The notes beneath the pieces are model-generated. The model was given only the letters and a program-made list of their open reading frames with translations. It was not told the origin of the DNA and did not search any database. 64,000 bases of DNA, taken from contig NZ_JOEH01000003.1 of NCBI RefSeq assembly GCF_000719095.1, forward strand, positions 246,537 to 310,536, written 5' to 3'. Each line of letters begins with the position of its first letter. Positions within the stretch are counted from its first letter, which is position 1. Both the position numbers and the translations under genes were made by a program. Below are positions 33,853-42,773 of the stretch, one piece after another. Origin of the DNA: Streptacidiphilus jeojiense (GTDB lineage: Bacteria > Actinomycetota > Actinomycetes > Streptomycetales > Streptomycetaceae).

Positions 33853-34944
33853 CTAGCAGGTGAGGTTGGAGCCCGGGGAGACGCCGAGGATCGCGGCGTA
33901 GGACTCGTACTTGTTGACCCGGTCCTGCATTTCGGCGGTGTTGCCGCCGTTGCACTCCACGCTGCCGTTGATGGCCCAGATGGTCTGGCCGAAGCCGGCG
34001 CCGTTGACCATGGCGTTGTGCCCGGTCATGGTGCCGGGGCCGGTGTCGGTCATCCAGTACCACAGCGCGGTCTCCCAGGAGACGGCCGCGTCGGTCGCGA
34101 CCAGGCCGGGGTTGTCGAGCAGGTCGACGCCCAGCGCGTTGCCGGCCGCCTCGTAGTTGAAGTTCCAGCTGATCTGCATCGGACCGCGGCCGTAGTAGGC
34201 GTAGGTGCCGGCCGGGCAGCCGTAGGACTCCGCCGCGCAGTAGTTGCCGGACTGGTCGACCTCGTTGATGTAGACCAGACCACCGGTCTCATGGCTGACG
34301 TTGGCCAGGAACGCGGCGGCCTCCTGCTTCTGCACCGTGCTGCTGCCGGTGGTGGCGAAGCCGGGGTACTTGCTGAGCGCCGTGACCAGGCCGCTGTAGG
34401 TGTAGAAGGAGTTCCGGCTCGGGAACATCTGGTCGAACTGGGCCTCGCTGACCGGGAATCCGGTGCTGGGCGCGGTCGTGGTGCCGCCACCGGTGCCGGT
34501 GCCGGTGCAGGTGTAGGGGGACCAGTACCAGGTGCTGATGGTCGGGTCGTAGCCCGGGTTGTCGTGGGTCGCCTGGTAGTAGAGCCCGTTGCTGTACTGG
34601 ACGATGGTCCCGGCCGTGTACGAGGTGCCGGCCACCCAGGCGGGGTAGGAGCAGCCGCCACTGGCGGGCGGCGTGGTCGTGCCGCCGCCGGCGCCGTCTC
34701 CGCAGGCTCCCTGGTCGGCCCAGACGCCCACCGAACCACCGGGGGTGTCGTTCTGGGTCCACCACTGGGCCTTCCAGTTGTGGCTGTTGTACGAGGCGAT
34801 GTTCCCGTTGGTGTAGACGGTCGTCGAGCTCCAGCTTGCCGCGCAGCTCACCGTGGCGGCATTGGCGGTGGGAAGGACCGCGGCGATACCGAAGGCGAGG
34901 GCGAGGGCGGCGAGCAGCGCGAATATCCGGCGCTGTTGGCGCAT
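33853..34944 (-). CDS. Secreted GH19 chitinase with two CBM5/12 modules
   Basis: A 363-residue secreted endochitinase. The signal peptide ends near residue 30 (PTANA-A). Two carbohydrate-binding modules of the CBM5/12 type follow, one beginning CAASWSSTTVYTNGN and the other CSYPAWVAGTSYTAG, each with aromatic binding residues and joined by Gly/Thr linkers. The GH19 catalytic domain starts near VSEAQFDQMFPSRN, has the acid Glu in SHETGG and the conserved YYGRGPMQISWNFNY. Two binding modules are more than most streptomycete GH19 enzymes carry. A DasR-type site upstream suggests control by N-acetylglucosamine. Confidence 0.95.
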   Translation of the reverse strand: MRQQRRIFALLAALALAFGIAAVLPTANAATVSCAASWSSTTVYTNGNIASYNSHNWKAQWWTQNDTPGGSVGVWADQGACGDGAGGGTTTPPASGGCSYPAWVAGTSYTAGTIVQYSNGLYYQATHDNPGYDPTISTWYWSPYTCTGTGTGGGTTTAPSTGFPVSEAQFDQMFPSRNSFYTYSGLVTALSKYPGFATTGSSTVQKQEAAAFLANVSHETGGLVYINEVDQSGNYCAAESYGCPAGTYAYYGRGPMQISWNFNYEAAGNALGVDLLDNPGLVATDAAVSWETALWYWMTDTGPGTMTGHNAMVNGAGFGQTIWAINGSVECNGGNTAEMQDRVNKYESYAAILGVSPGSNLTC

Positions 34945-35043
34945 GGGTCACTCCTTCGTGCGGGTGGGGCCGCACGTCGTGGGGGACGGATTCGTCCCCC
35001 TTGGAAGCGCTCTCAACGAGGGACGTGATGAAGACTCAACTCC

Positions 35044-35059
35044 ATTGGTCTATACCTGT
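35044..35059. promoter_or_regulatory. dre-like site (DasR) upstream of the chitinase
   Basis: ATTGGTCTATACCTGT matches the DasR consensus ACTGGTCTAGACCAGT at 13 of 16 positions by eye. It lies 100 bases upstream of the chitinase start, where chitinase promoters of streptomycetes carry this element. Confidence 0.72.
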
Positions 35060-35110
35060 CAATACCGGACGGGCCCGACTTTCCGATTTCTCGCCGACCG
35101 GACGACCGGT

Positions 35111-37174
35111 TCAGCCGCTGACGCTGGCCGCTCCGGTCTCGATGTGGCCGGTCACCCTGCGGGACCAGCTGGCGTCGCTGCTGACGGTGACCGTGAAGTC
35201 GTACCAACCGTTCTGGTACGCAACGGCGTTGAAGTAGTCGGACACGGTCGCTCCGGCGGCGGCCTGGTAGGTCCAGGGGCCGTCGGTGCGGTAGTTGTTC
35301 GAGGTGACGGTGAAGGTGACGCTGCTGGTGCCGGTGTTGGTCAGATGGACGAAGAGCGCCTCCTCGCCGGTGTCCGGGGCGGCGGCGTAGCTGGTGGTGG
35401 CCTCACAGGTCTTCCCGGCCGCGGTGGTGTCGCCGGTGAAGCGGCGCAGGAACCGGTTGGGCCCGACACAGGTCAGGTCGTACTTGCCGCTGCCGTATCC
35501 GGTGCCGACGTTGAAGTAGTCGCTGGTGGTGCCGTCGGTGCCGGTCGACGCGGTGTAGGGGGCGACGGTGTACTGCCACGGACCGCCGGTGCGGTAGGCG
35601 TTGGCGTAGATCGAGTAGTGCGCGTAACTGGTGGCCTGCGCACCCTGGTTGGCCATCCGGATCCAGACCAGGGTCTTGCCGCCGGAGTCGAACTCCAGGT
35701 GGTCGACCCAGGCGTTGGGCTGGTAGGGCAGCGCGCGGGCCGGCCTGGTGCCGGACTCCTGCGCGGGCAGCGCGTTGGTGGTGGGGCCGGGGTTGGGCAG
35801 CGGGTCGCAGTTGGCCTGGCCGAAGACGGTGCTGGTGGCCGGGAGCGACGGCGCGCCGTAGACCGGGTTGGCGAAGTCGAAGGCGCCGGTGAGGTCGCCG
35901 CAGACCTGACGGCGCCAGGCGGAGATGTTGCCGCAGACGGCGGGGGTGCCCAGGGCGGCGGTCCAGGTCTCCAGGAAGCGGATCACCGAGGTGTGGTCGT
36001 AGACCCGGGAGTCGACGTGGCCGCCGCGGGTCCACGGCGAGGCGATGATCATCGGAACCCGGAAGCCCAGGCCGATGTTGGTGCCGGAGTAGAACTCCGC
36101 GGAGGTCCCGGACGGTGCGGCCGGCGGCGGGACGTGGTCGAAGAAGCCGTCGTTCTCGTCGTAGTTCAGGAACAGCACGGTCGAGTTGAAGGTGGTGGTG
36201 TCGGCCGCGATGGCCTGCAGTACCAGGTTGACGAAGTGCGCGCCGTCGTTCGGCGGGCCGTCGGGGTGCTCGGAGAAGGCCTGGTTGGCGACCACCCAGG
36301 AGACCTGCGGCAGCGTGCCGGCCAGCGCGTCGGCCTTGATCGCGGCGGCGATGTCGTCCGGCGTCGAGCCGGTGCTGGGCACCGAGCCCATACCGCGCTT
36401 GTAGAGGTCGCTGCTGGTGGCGGCGGAGCTGAACTGCTTGAAGTAGGCGAGGCCGTTGTCGCCGTAGTTGTCACTGGCGTTCTGGTAGACCTTCCAGCTC
36501 ACCCCGGCGTTCTCCAGCGCCTCGGCGTAGGTCTGCCAGGACAGGCCCGACTCGTCGCCGCCGTCGTAGGCCGGGCCGCCCGCGCTGCCGGACGGGTCGA
36601 TCATGCCGGACCACAGGTAGGTGCGGTTGGGGCCGGTGGCCGAGAGGATCGAGCAGTGGTAGGCGTCGCAGATGGTGTAGGCGTCGGCCAGCGCGTAGTG
36701 GAACGGTATGTCGCTGCGGGACAGGAAGCCCATGGTCCGGTTGGTGCCCTTGGCGGAGATCCAGGAGTCCATCTTCCCGCTGTTCCAGGCCTTGTGCTGG
36801 GTCGACCAGGAGTGGTCCAGCGAGCCGTCGCACTGGGCGATGGTCTCCGCGGTCTGGCCGGAGGCGGGCGCGGTGGTGCTCATCTGCCAGGGGTACTGGC
36901 GGCTGCTGCCGTTGGGCTGGTTGAAGACGCTGTAGCCGCCCGAGAGCTGGACGGTGGCGCGGTCGCCGAAGCCCCGCACGCCCTTGAGGGTGCCGAAGTA
37001 GTGGTCGAAGCTGCGGTTCTCCTGCATGAGCACGACGACGTGCTTGACGTCGGCGATCGTTCCCGTGGTCGCGGCCTCCGCGCTGGGCGCGGTGCCGGGC
37101 AGTGCGTCCAGGCCGAGCACCGCGCCGAGCGCGGCGGCGGAACCGAGGAAGGTACGGCGGGTTACGGGAGCCAC
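35111..37174 (-). CDS. Tat-exported phosphocholine-type phospholipase C
   Basis: A 687-residue exported phosphoesterase that hydrolyses phospholipids such as phosphatidylcholine, freeing phosphate. The twin-arginine signal is RRTFLGSAAALGAV. The catalytic domain shows HVVVLMQENRSFDHYFG near the N-terminus, where Glu-Asn bind metal and the nucleophile region follows, then FLNYDENDGFFDHVPPP and RVPMIIASPWTRGG. The last 230 residues hold two DUF756-type beta domains, typical of non-haemolytic PLCs. Weak direct repeats GTTA-N7 (37280-37301) upstream could be a PHO box. Confidence 0.93.
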   Translation of the reverse strand: MAPVTRRTFLGSAAALGAVLGLDALPGTAPSAEAATTGTIADVKHVVVLMQENRSFDHYFGTLKGVRGFGDRATVQLSGGYSVFNQPNGSSRQYPWQMSTTAPASGQTAETIAQCDGSLDHSWSTQHKAWNSGKMDSWISAKGTNRTMGFLSRSDIPFHYALADAYTICDAYHCSILSATGPNRTYLWSGMIDPSGSAGGPAYDGGDESGLSWQTYAEALENAGVSWKVYQNASDNYGDNGLAYFKQFSSAATSSDLYKRGMGSVPSTGSTPDDIAAAIKADALAGTLPQVSWVVANQAFSEHPDGPPNDGAHFVNLVLQAIAADTTTFNSTVLFLNYDENDGFFDHVPPPAAPSGTSAEFYSGTNIGLGFRVPMIIASPWTRGGHVDSRVYDHTSVIRFLETWTAALGTPAVCGNISAWRRQVCGDLTGAFDFANPVYGAPSLPATSTVFGQANCDPLPNPGPTTNALPAQESGTRPARALPYQPNAWVDHLEFDSGGKTLVWIRMANQGAQATSYAHYSIYANAYRTGGPWQYTVAPYTASTGTDGTTSDYFNVGTGYGSGKYDLTCVGPNRFLRRFTGDTTAAGKTCEATTSYAAAPDTGEEALFVHLTNTGTSSVTFTVTSNNYRTDGPWTYQAAAGATVSDYFNAVAYQNGWYDFTVTVSSDASWSRRVTGHIETGAASVSG

Positions 37175-37280
37175 GTGAGTCCTCCGGAGCGAGAGAGTTC
37201 GACGTGGGGACTATGGAGCGCCCTGATGGCCTGGGTGTGACGGGGACATGAAGCCGGGTCGACCACCTGGCCTAGACTTG

Positions 37281-40031
37281 TTACCTTTGCGTTATCTGTG
37301 GCCGGCGGCGTACCGCGCCCCCGCGCCGCCGCCGGATCGCGCGTGCCGCGAACAGGGCGAGGACGTAGCCGCCGAGGATCGCCGTCAGCAGCGGGTAGTA
37401 GGCGAGGGGGAGCGCCCCCATGCCGAGCGAGCGTCCGGGCGGCGTCAGCGGCAGGAGCAGGCCGACGGCGACCAGGGCGCCGTTCCCGGCGCGGACCGGC
37501 CAGGGGGCGGGCAGGCGCGGTCGGCCGCCGGGGGACCGCAGGATGTGGATGGTGACGGCCTGGGTGATCAGGTTCTCGGTGAACCAGCCGGTGTGGAAGA
37601 GGACTTGGGTCCGCGGCGCGGAGAGCCCGTGGGCCAGGTGTCCCAGGACGGCGAAGGTCGCCAGGTCCGCCGCGGCGTTGACCAGGCCGAAGCACAGCGC
37701 GTAGCGGGCCAGGCCGCGGGCGTCGAGCGGGCCGGGGCGGTGCGCCCCGGTGGTGAGCGGCCGGTCGAAGGCCAGCGAGAGCTGGGCGGCGTCGAAGCAC
37801 AGGTTCTGGACCAGCACCTGCGCGGGGAGCATCGGCAGGAACGGCAGGAAGGCTCCGGCGGCGAGCATGGTGATCACGTTGCCGACGTTGGCGGACAGGG
37901 TGGTCCGCAGGTAGTTGCCGATGCCGGCGAGCGAGCGGCGGGCGGTGGGCAGGCTGCGGCTGACGGCGGCCAGGTCGGAGCCGGTCAGCAGGATGTCGGC
38001 GTGCTCGCGGGCGGCGTCGACCGCGGTGTGGGGGCAGATGCCGAGGTCGGCCGCGCGCAGGGCGGCGATGTCGTTGGCGCCGTCGCCGAGGAAGCCGACG
38101 GTGCGGCCGGTCGACCGCAGGGCGCGGACGATGCGGGCCTTGTGGGCGGGGGTGGCCCGGGCGAAGAGGGTGGTCGTGGCGGCGAGCCGGGCCAGTGCCG
38201 CGTCGTCGAGGCGGTCCAGGTCGGGGGCCAGGACCGGGCGTCCGGGGCGGATGCCGACATCGGTGCAGGCCCGGACCGCGGTCTCGGGGTGGTCGCCGGT
38301 GATGACCTTCACGGTCACGCCGTTCGCCCGGAGGGCGGCGACGGCGTCACCGGCGCTGGGTTCCGGCTCGTCGCGGAACCCGACCAGCCCGACCAGGGTG
38401 AGGTCGTGCTCGTCCCTCTCGGTGTAGCGGAGGCCGCGGGCCGGACCGTGCGCGACCGCGACGGCGAGCAGGCGCTGACCGTCGGCGGCCTGCCGCCTGA
38501 CGAGGCGGTGGATCCGAGTGCGCTGGTCGGCGTCGAGGGGCAGGGTGTCGTTGCTGTCCCCGTTGCCGCCGTCGCTGACGGTCAGTCGGGTGCAGCGGTC
38601 CAGCACGTCCTCGACGCCGCCCTTGACGACGAGCGTGTGCCCGCCCGGGCGACCCGATCCGCGCACCACGGCGGTGGCCAGGCGGCGCACCGGATCGAAG
38701 GGGATCACCTGGAGGCCGGCCGTCGCCGTGGCAGGGAACGGCTCCAATTGGTCCGCGGCTTCCAGCAGCGCCTGGTCCAGGCTGTCCAGCACCGGCGGGT
38801 CGCCGAGCTGCAGGCAGACGAGGCTGTTGGTGGCGGCCCACCGCAGCACCCGGGGGTCGCTGCGGCCCTGCGGGTCCAGGGTGCTGTGCACGGTGAGCCG
38901 GTCCCCGGTCAGGGTGCCGGTCTTGTCGACGCACAGGACGTCCATCGCGCCCAGGTCGTACAGCGAGCGCTGCCGCTTGACCACGACCCGTCGGCGGCGC
39001 AGTTCCGCCACACCCCGGGCCAGGACGGTGGTCACCACCACCGGCAGCATCTCCGGGGTCAGGCCCACCGCGACGGCGATCGCGAACGGCACCAGCTCCC
39101 AACCCCGTCCGCCCAGCAGCGTTCCCGCCGCCAGCACCAGGGTGAGGGAGGCGAGCATGAACCGGATCAGCAGCCGCGCGACCGAGCGCGTGGTGCGGTC
39201 GAACGCGGTGGCCCGCCGGCCGCGCTCCAGATGCCGGTGGGCGGTGGCGAGGTGGGTGCCCCGGCCGGTGGCCACCACCACCGCGGTAGCGGTTCCGGCG
39301 GCCACCCGGCTGCCGAGGAAGCACAGCTGCGGCTGGTCCAGAAGCGCCGGGCGGCGGTCGCCCCGGGACTGCGGATCGGATCCGGCTTGCTTGGGCACCG
39401 GCGCCGACTCGCCGGTCAACGGGGCCTGGTCGACGGTGAGTCCGACGCTCCTGAGCAGGCGCAGGTCGGCGGGGACCAGGTCGCCCGCGGTGAGCCGAAC
39501 CAGGTCGCCGGGGACGAGCTCGCCCAGCGGTACCTCGCGGGCCGTGGGTGCCGATCCGTCAACGGTGCGGCGCACCACGGTCGCGGTGCCGCAGGCGATG
39601 TCGCGAAGCGCGGCGGCGTCCTGGTCCGCGCGGCTCTCCCCGGCCATCCGCAACGCGCAACTGACCGCCACCAGCACGGCGATGACGGCCGTGCCCTGAC
39701 GCGCCCCGTTGGCCGCGGAGATGACTGCCAGGAAGCAGAGGACCAGGGTGAACGGGTCGCGCAGCGCGCGGCCGAGCCGCCGCGACCAGGACGGCGGCTC
39801 CACCGTCGCCAGGACGTTCTCGCCGCAGGCCATGAGCCGGTGGTGGGCCTGGTCCTCCAACAGCCCGCGCGGCCCGCTCCGGAGCCGGCGCAGGACCTGC
39901 AGCTCGGTGAGGTCAGCGGCGACGGCCGGGGGGATGCAGACGACGTCCTGTTCCGCGTGGTCGCCGTGGTCGGGATGGCGGGGCTGCCCCCGGTCCCGTG
40001 CCGCCTCGGACGCCTCAGACAGCCCGGCCAC
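37281..40031 (-). CDS. Mg2+-transporting-type (P3B) P-type ATPase
   Basis: A 916-residue cation pump related to MgtA. Features in order are: soluble N-terminus, membrane helices, actuator-domain TGES motif (LTGESAPVP), phosphorylation site DKTGTLTG, nucleotide-binding KGG (VVKGGVEDVL), hinge GDGANDIAAL and the C-terminal helices with FLPMLPAQVLVQNLCFD. The helix-4 segment VGLTPEMLPVVVTT is that of the P3B group. GTG 40031 lies inside the end of the ArsR gene (17-bp overlap), so the two are coupled. The ion may be Mg2+ or another divalent metal, since a metal-sensor partner is unusual for MgtA. Confidence 0.92.
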   Translation of the reverse strand: MAGLSEASEAARDRGQPRHPDHGDHAEQDVVCIPPAVAADLTELQVLRRLRSGPRGLLEDQAHHRLMACGENVLATVEPPSWSRRLGRALRDPFTLVLCFLAVISAANGARQGTAVIAVLVAVSCALRMAGESRADQDAAALRDIACGTATVVRRTVDGSAPTAREVPLGELVPGDLVRLTAGDLVPADLRLLRSVGLTVDQAPLTGESAPVPKQAGSDPQSRGDRRPALLDQPQLCFLGSRVAAGTATAVVVATGRGTHLATAHRHLERGRRATAFDRTTRSVARLLIRFMLASLTLVLAAGTLLGGRGWELVPFAIAVAVGLTPEMLPVVVTTVLARGVAELRRRRVVVKRQRSLYDLGAMDVLCVDKTGTLTGDRLTVHSTLDPQGRSDPRVLRWAATNSLVCLQLGDPPVLDSLDQALLEAADQLEPFPATATAGLQVIPFDPVRRLATAVVRGSGRPGGHTLVVKGGVEDVLDRCTRLTVSDGGNGDSNDTLPLDADQRTRIHRLVRRQAADGQRLLAVAVAHGPARGLRYTERDEHDLTLVGLVGFRDEPEPSAGDAVAALRANGVTVKVITGDHPETAVRACTDVGIRPGRPVLAPDLDRLDDAALARLAATTTLFARATPAHKARIVRALRSTGRTVGFLGDGANDIAALRAADLGICPHTAVDAAREHADILLTGSDLAAVSRSLPTARRSLAGIGNYLRTTLSANVGNVITMLAAGAFLPFLPMLPAQVLVQNLCFDAAQLSLAFDRPLTTGAHRPGPLDARGLARYALCFGLVNAAADLATFAVLGHLAHGLSAPRTQVLFHTGWFTENLITQAVTIHILRSPGGRPRLPAPWPVRAGNGALVAVGLLLPLTPPGRSLGMGALPLAYYPLLTAILGGYVLALFAARAIRRRRGGAVRRRPQITQR

Positions 40032-40365
40032 GCCGGTTCCCTTGCCCGGGGGTCGGGCCGGTGAGGTGGTTGATCATCGACTGGACCAGGGACACCAGGT
40101 GCGGGTCGTCCACCAGGTAGACCTGGCGGTGCCCCTCGCGTCGGGAGCGCACCAGGCCGGCCAGCTTCAGCTTGGCGAGGTGCTGGCTGACCGCCGGCAG
40201 CGCGCCGCCGACCTGTTCGGCGAGCCCGCTGACGTCGCACTCGCCCGAGGCCAGGATCCACATGATGTGCAGCCTCACCGGGGAGGCCAGCATCCCGAAG
40301 GAACTGGCGGCCTCGGCCAGTACGTCCGGGCTGGGGACAGCGCCGACGGCACTGCTGCGGGTCAC
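40015..40365 (-). CDS. ArsR-family regulator coupled to the P-type ATPase
   Basis: A 116-residue winged-helix regulator. GTG 40365 has CAGGGAGA upstream. Its helix-turn-helix reads ECDVSGLAEQVGGALPAVSQ, with HLAKLKLAGLVRSRREGHRQ as the recognition helix and wing. A single Cys lies at the start of helix 3 (ECDV), the position of a metal ligand in some ArsR sensors, and C-terminal His residues (DDPHLVSLVQSMINHL) could complete a site. It overlaps the ATPase gene and probably represses the pair until its metal binds. Confidence 0.86.
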   Translation of the reverse strand: MTRSSAVGAVPSPDVLAEAASSFGMLASPVRLHIMWILASGECDVSGLAEQVGGALPAVSQHLAKLKLAGLVRSRREGHRQVYLVDDPHLVSLVQSMINHLTGPTPGQGNRRGRAV

Positions 40366-40509
40366 CTGTGTCTCCCTGTGGTGGAGTGTCGTACCGCACC
40401 AGGGTACGGACCCGCGGAGGCCGCAGGAGCGCACAGCTACTGCGCGGGCCCGGCGCGGAGTTCCGCCACCGCGACTGACGATTACTTGCTAAGTTGCGCA
40501 TCTATGTAA

Positions 40510-40956
40510 CCGATCGCTGAGGATTCGCGTCCAGTCCTTCTGGCAGCAGAAGACGGCCGGCTGACCGCGGCCGACTGCAAGCCGGGTGGCGACTGCGGCA
40601 GCGGGGGCGGCGAGCGGGCGGACGTGGAGATGGTGGTGCACATCTCGGCCGACCGCAGCAGCGCCACGGTGATGAGCATCCCGCGCGACCTGGAGACCGC
40701 GCTGCCGGCCTGCACCGACAGCCAGAACCGGTGCCGACTGGAGGCCCGGCCCGACCTTCCCCGGCAGAGGCACCACCCCAGCGCGGCCGACACCAAGGCC
40801 GCCCTGGCCAACGCCCACGCCCAGGCAGCCAACGACACCAAGGGCTGCGCCCAGGTCAGCACCTACGACGACGTGGTCACCCTGCCCGGCCACGGCTCCA
40901 TGTCACCCACGCGCGCCTACGCCCTCAGTCCGACCGTCCCCGATTCCGCCCCCTGA
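40510..40956 (+). pseudogene. Fragment of a LytR-CpsA-Psr (LCP) family gene
   Basis: The frame 40510-40956 reads SRPVLLAAEDGR, then GERADVEMVVHISADRSSAT and VMSIPRDLE, which are the conserved N-terminal strands of the LCP catalytic domain (wall teichoic acid/glycan ligases). There is no start codon or membrane anchor upstream (a TAA lies at 40507). The part after IPRD drifts from the family and stops after about 90 residues, with most of the domain missing. A decayed gene remnant. Confidence 0.72.
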
Positions 40957-41121
40957 GCCCGGTGTGGAGCGTCTCCAGCACCCCAGTCGGCCCACCCCCA
41001 TTGGCATACAACTGCCGGTTTCGCCCCGGTATCTGATGCCGCGCCGGTGATCAAAACGATGGCCCGCTGTCAGTGCCGGCCCGTAGCCTCGCGGGTGCGA
41101 ACACCGAAACCAGGGGGGACC

Positions 41122-42390
41122 ATGTTGCGCACCACCACGTCACGCCGTCTCACAATTGCCACCGCGATCACGGTCGCGGCCGGCTTCGCGCTGGCCCCGG
41201 GCGCACACGCCAGCGATGCACTGCCCGCGCCGAGCGTCAGTTCCAGCTACTTCCCCAGCGTCGGATCGGGCGGCACCGCCCCGCTCATGCGCACCCCGGG
41301 AACGGTGACGTTCACCGTGGGCGCGGGCACTACCGGGGATCCCGTCCGCTTCCAGTACGACCTCAACAGCGAACTGTCCACCGTCGACGGATCCACCCCC
41401 TCGCCGACCATGGCGGGCTCCGGATCCGGGTGGGTTCCGATCGCCGCGGACGGCACCGCGACCGTCACCTTGGACCCCACCAAGTGGAACAACTGGATCG
41501 ACGTGCGCACCGAGAACGCGGACGGCCAGACGTCCCAGTCCACCCGCTACACGTTCTTCACGACGTCGAACGGACCCGACGCCCGCAGCGACCTCAACGG
41601 TGACCAACTCCCCGACCTGGTCGCCACCGGCAAGGACGGCAACCTCTACATCCTGTACGGCAGCGGCGGCGGGGCCCTGCAAGCAGCCACCAGCTACGCC
41701 GACTCCGGAACCGACTGGGCCTCCACCCTGATCGCCCAGAACGGTGACCTGGCAGCCGGCGACGGCTTCCAGGACATCCTGCGCATCAACGCCGCAGGAT
41801 CTGCCGGCACCGAGGTCAACAACGGCCTCGGCGACTTCAACCGCAGCTCCACGGGCTGGTACCGAAGCGACGGCAACACCTGGGCGGGTGCCACCCAGAT
41901 CGCGCTCCTGGGCCCGGACACCGTCAGCGCCGGATCCGGCGGCGGAACCCTGCTCAGCGTGGAGAACGGGCAACTGCTCGACTGGCCGGGCACTCGCTTC
42001 GGCATCCAGGGCACGTCCACCGTCATCGACGCAGGCTTCGGCACCGACGCCACCCTGGTCGCCCCCGGCGACATGAACGGCGATGGCCACGGCGACTTCC
42101 TGGTGCGCCAGGCCAACAACGGCAAGCTGTTCCTGGCGCCCAGCAACGCGGACGGCAGCTTCGGCGGCCCCAGCACCTGGAAGGAGATCGGCAAGCACTT
42201 CAAGGCCTCCGACTACCCGCTGCTGACCTCGCTCGGAGACGTCAACGGCGACGGACTGCCCGACCTGTACGCCGTCACCTGCGCCGGCACCCTCGTACTG
42301 TTCCCGGGCACCGCGACCGGCGGCTTCGGTCCCGCACAGCCCATCGCCACCTCGGGCATCGACTGGAGCCAGATCACCGCGATTGCCTGA
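41122..42390 (+). CDS. Secreted FG-GAP/VCBS-repeat protein
   Basis: A 422-residue secreted protein. ATG 41122 follows CAGGGGGG and begins a signal peptide ending near GAHA-S (residue 31). An Ig-like segment (about 40-150) comes first. It is followed by FG-GAP/VCBS-type beta-propeller blades with calcium-loop motifs DLNGDQLPDLVATG, DMNGDGHGDFLVRQ and DVNGDGLPDLYAV. Such repeats form integrin-like propellers that bind sugars or proteins outside the cell, and streptomycetes often attach them to enzymes. No catalytic domain is present here. A perfect 12-bp hairpin follows the stop. Confidence 0.88.
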   Translation: MLRTTTSRRLTIATAITVAAGFALAPGAHASDALPAPSVSSSYFPSVGSGGTAPLMRTPGTVTFTVGAGTTGDPVRFQYDLNSELSTVDGSTPSPTMAGSGSGWVPIAADGTATVTLDPTKWNNWIDVRTENADGQTSQSTRYTFFTTSNGPDARSDLNGDQLPDLVATGKDGNLYILYGSGGGALQAATSYADSGTDWASTLIAQNGDLAAGDGFQDILRINAAGSAGTEVNNGLGDFNRSSTGWYRSDGNTWAGATQIALLGPDTVSAGSGGGTLLSVENGQLLDWPGTRFGIQGTSTVIDAGFGTDATLVAPGDMNGDGHGDFLVRQANNGKLFLAPSNADGSFGGPSTWKEIGKHFKASDYPLLTSLGDVNGDGLPDLYAVTCAGTLVLFPGTATGGFGPAQPIATSGIDWSQITAIA

Positions 42391-42406
42391 CCACCTGCCC
42401 GACAGG

Positions 42407-42433
42407 GGGCCGCGCTCCGTGGGAGCGCGGCCC
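42407..42433 (+). terminator. 12-bp hairpin after the FG-GAP gene
   Basis: GGGCCGCGCTCC (42407-42418) pairs perfectly with GGAGCGCGGCCC (42422-42433) around the loop GTG, starting 16 bases after the stop. Confidence 0.85.
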
Positions 42434-42506
42434 ACCGCGCAGCCCCGCCACTCCGCGGCCTCGGTCCCAGCGGGCCGTTGGAGGACGGCGTGAGAAGCTT
42501 GGCCGT

Positions 42507-42665
42507 ATGAACCGGTTGGCTGGTGCGACCTAGCCTTATCTGCTTCAGCATGCCGAGAATCCGGTCGACTGGTGGCCTTGGACGCCGGAGGCTTTCGAGG
42601 AGGCGCGGCGGCGCGATGTGCCGGTGCTGCTGTCCGTCGGGTATGCGGCTGCCACTGGTGCCAGT
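42507..42665 (+). pseudogene. Truncated DUF255 (thioredoxin-domain) gene, copy 1
   Basis: The 5' end of a DUF255/YyaL-type gene: MNRLAGAT, then an in-frame TAG where copy 2 has TCG, then [20 protein letters not shown] and [13 protein letters not shown] missing base follows, just before the CHWC-coding part. Homology stops at CACTGGTGCCAGTG, the same point as in copy 2 (44883), so both share one junction. The full gene would encode about 670 residues. Nothing of the remainder is in the window. Confidence 0.82.
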
Positions 42666-42773
42666 GAACTCGTCAACCGAGTAGTGGGTTCGGCGGGACG
42701 TTGCTGGCATCACCTGGCTGGGACCGAAGGACCCATGGCAAGCCATCCGCCCGGCAAGCAGCAGACGGGTGCA

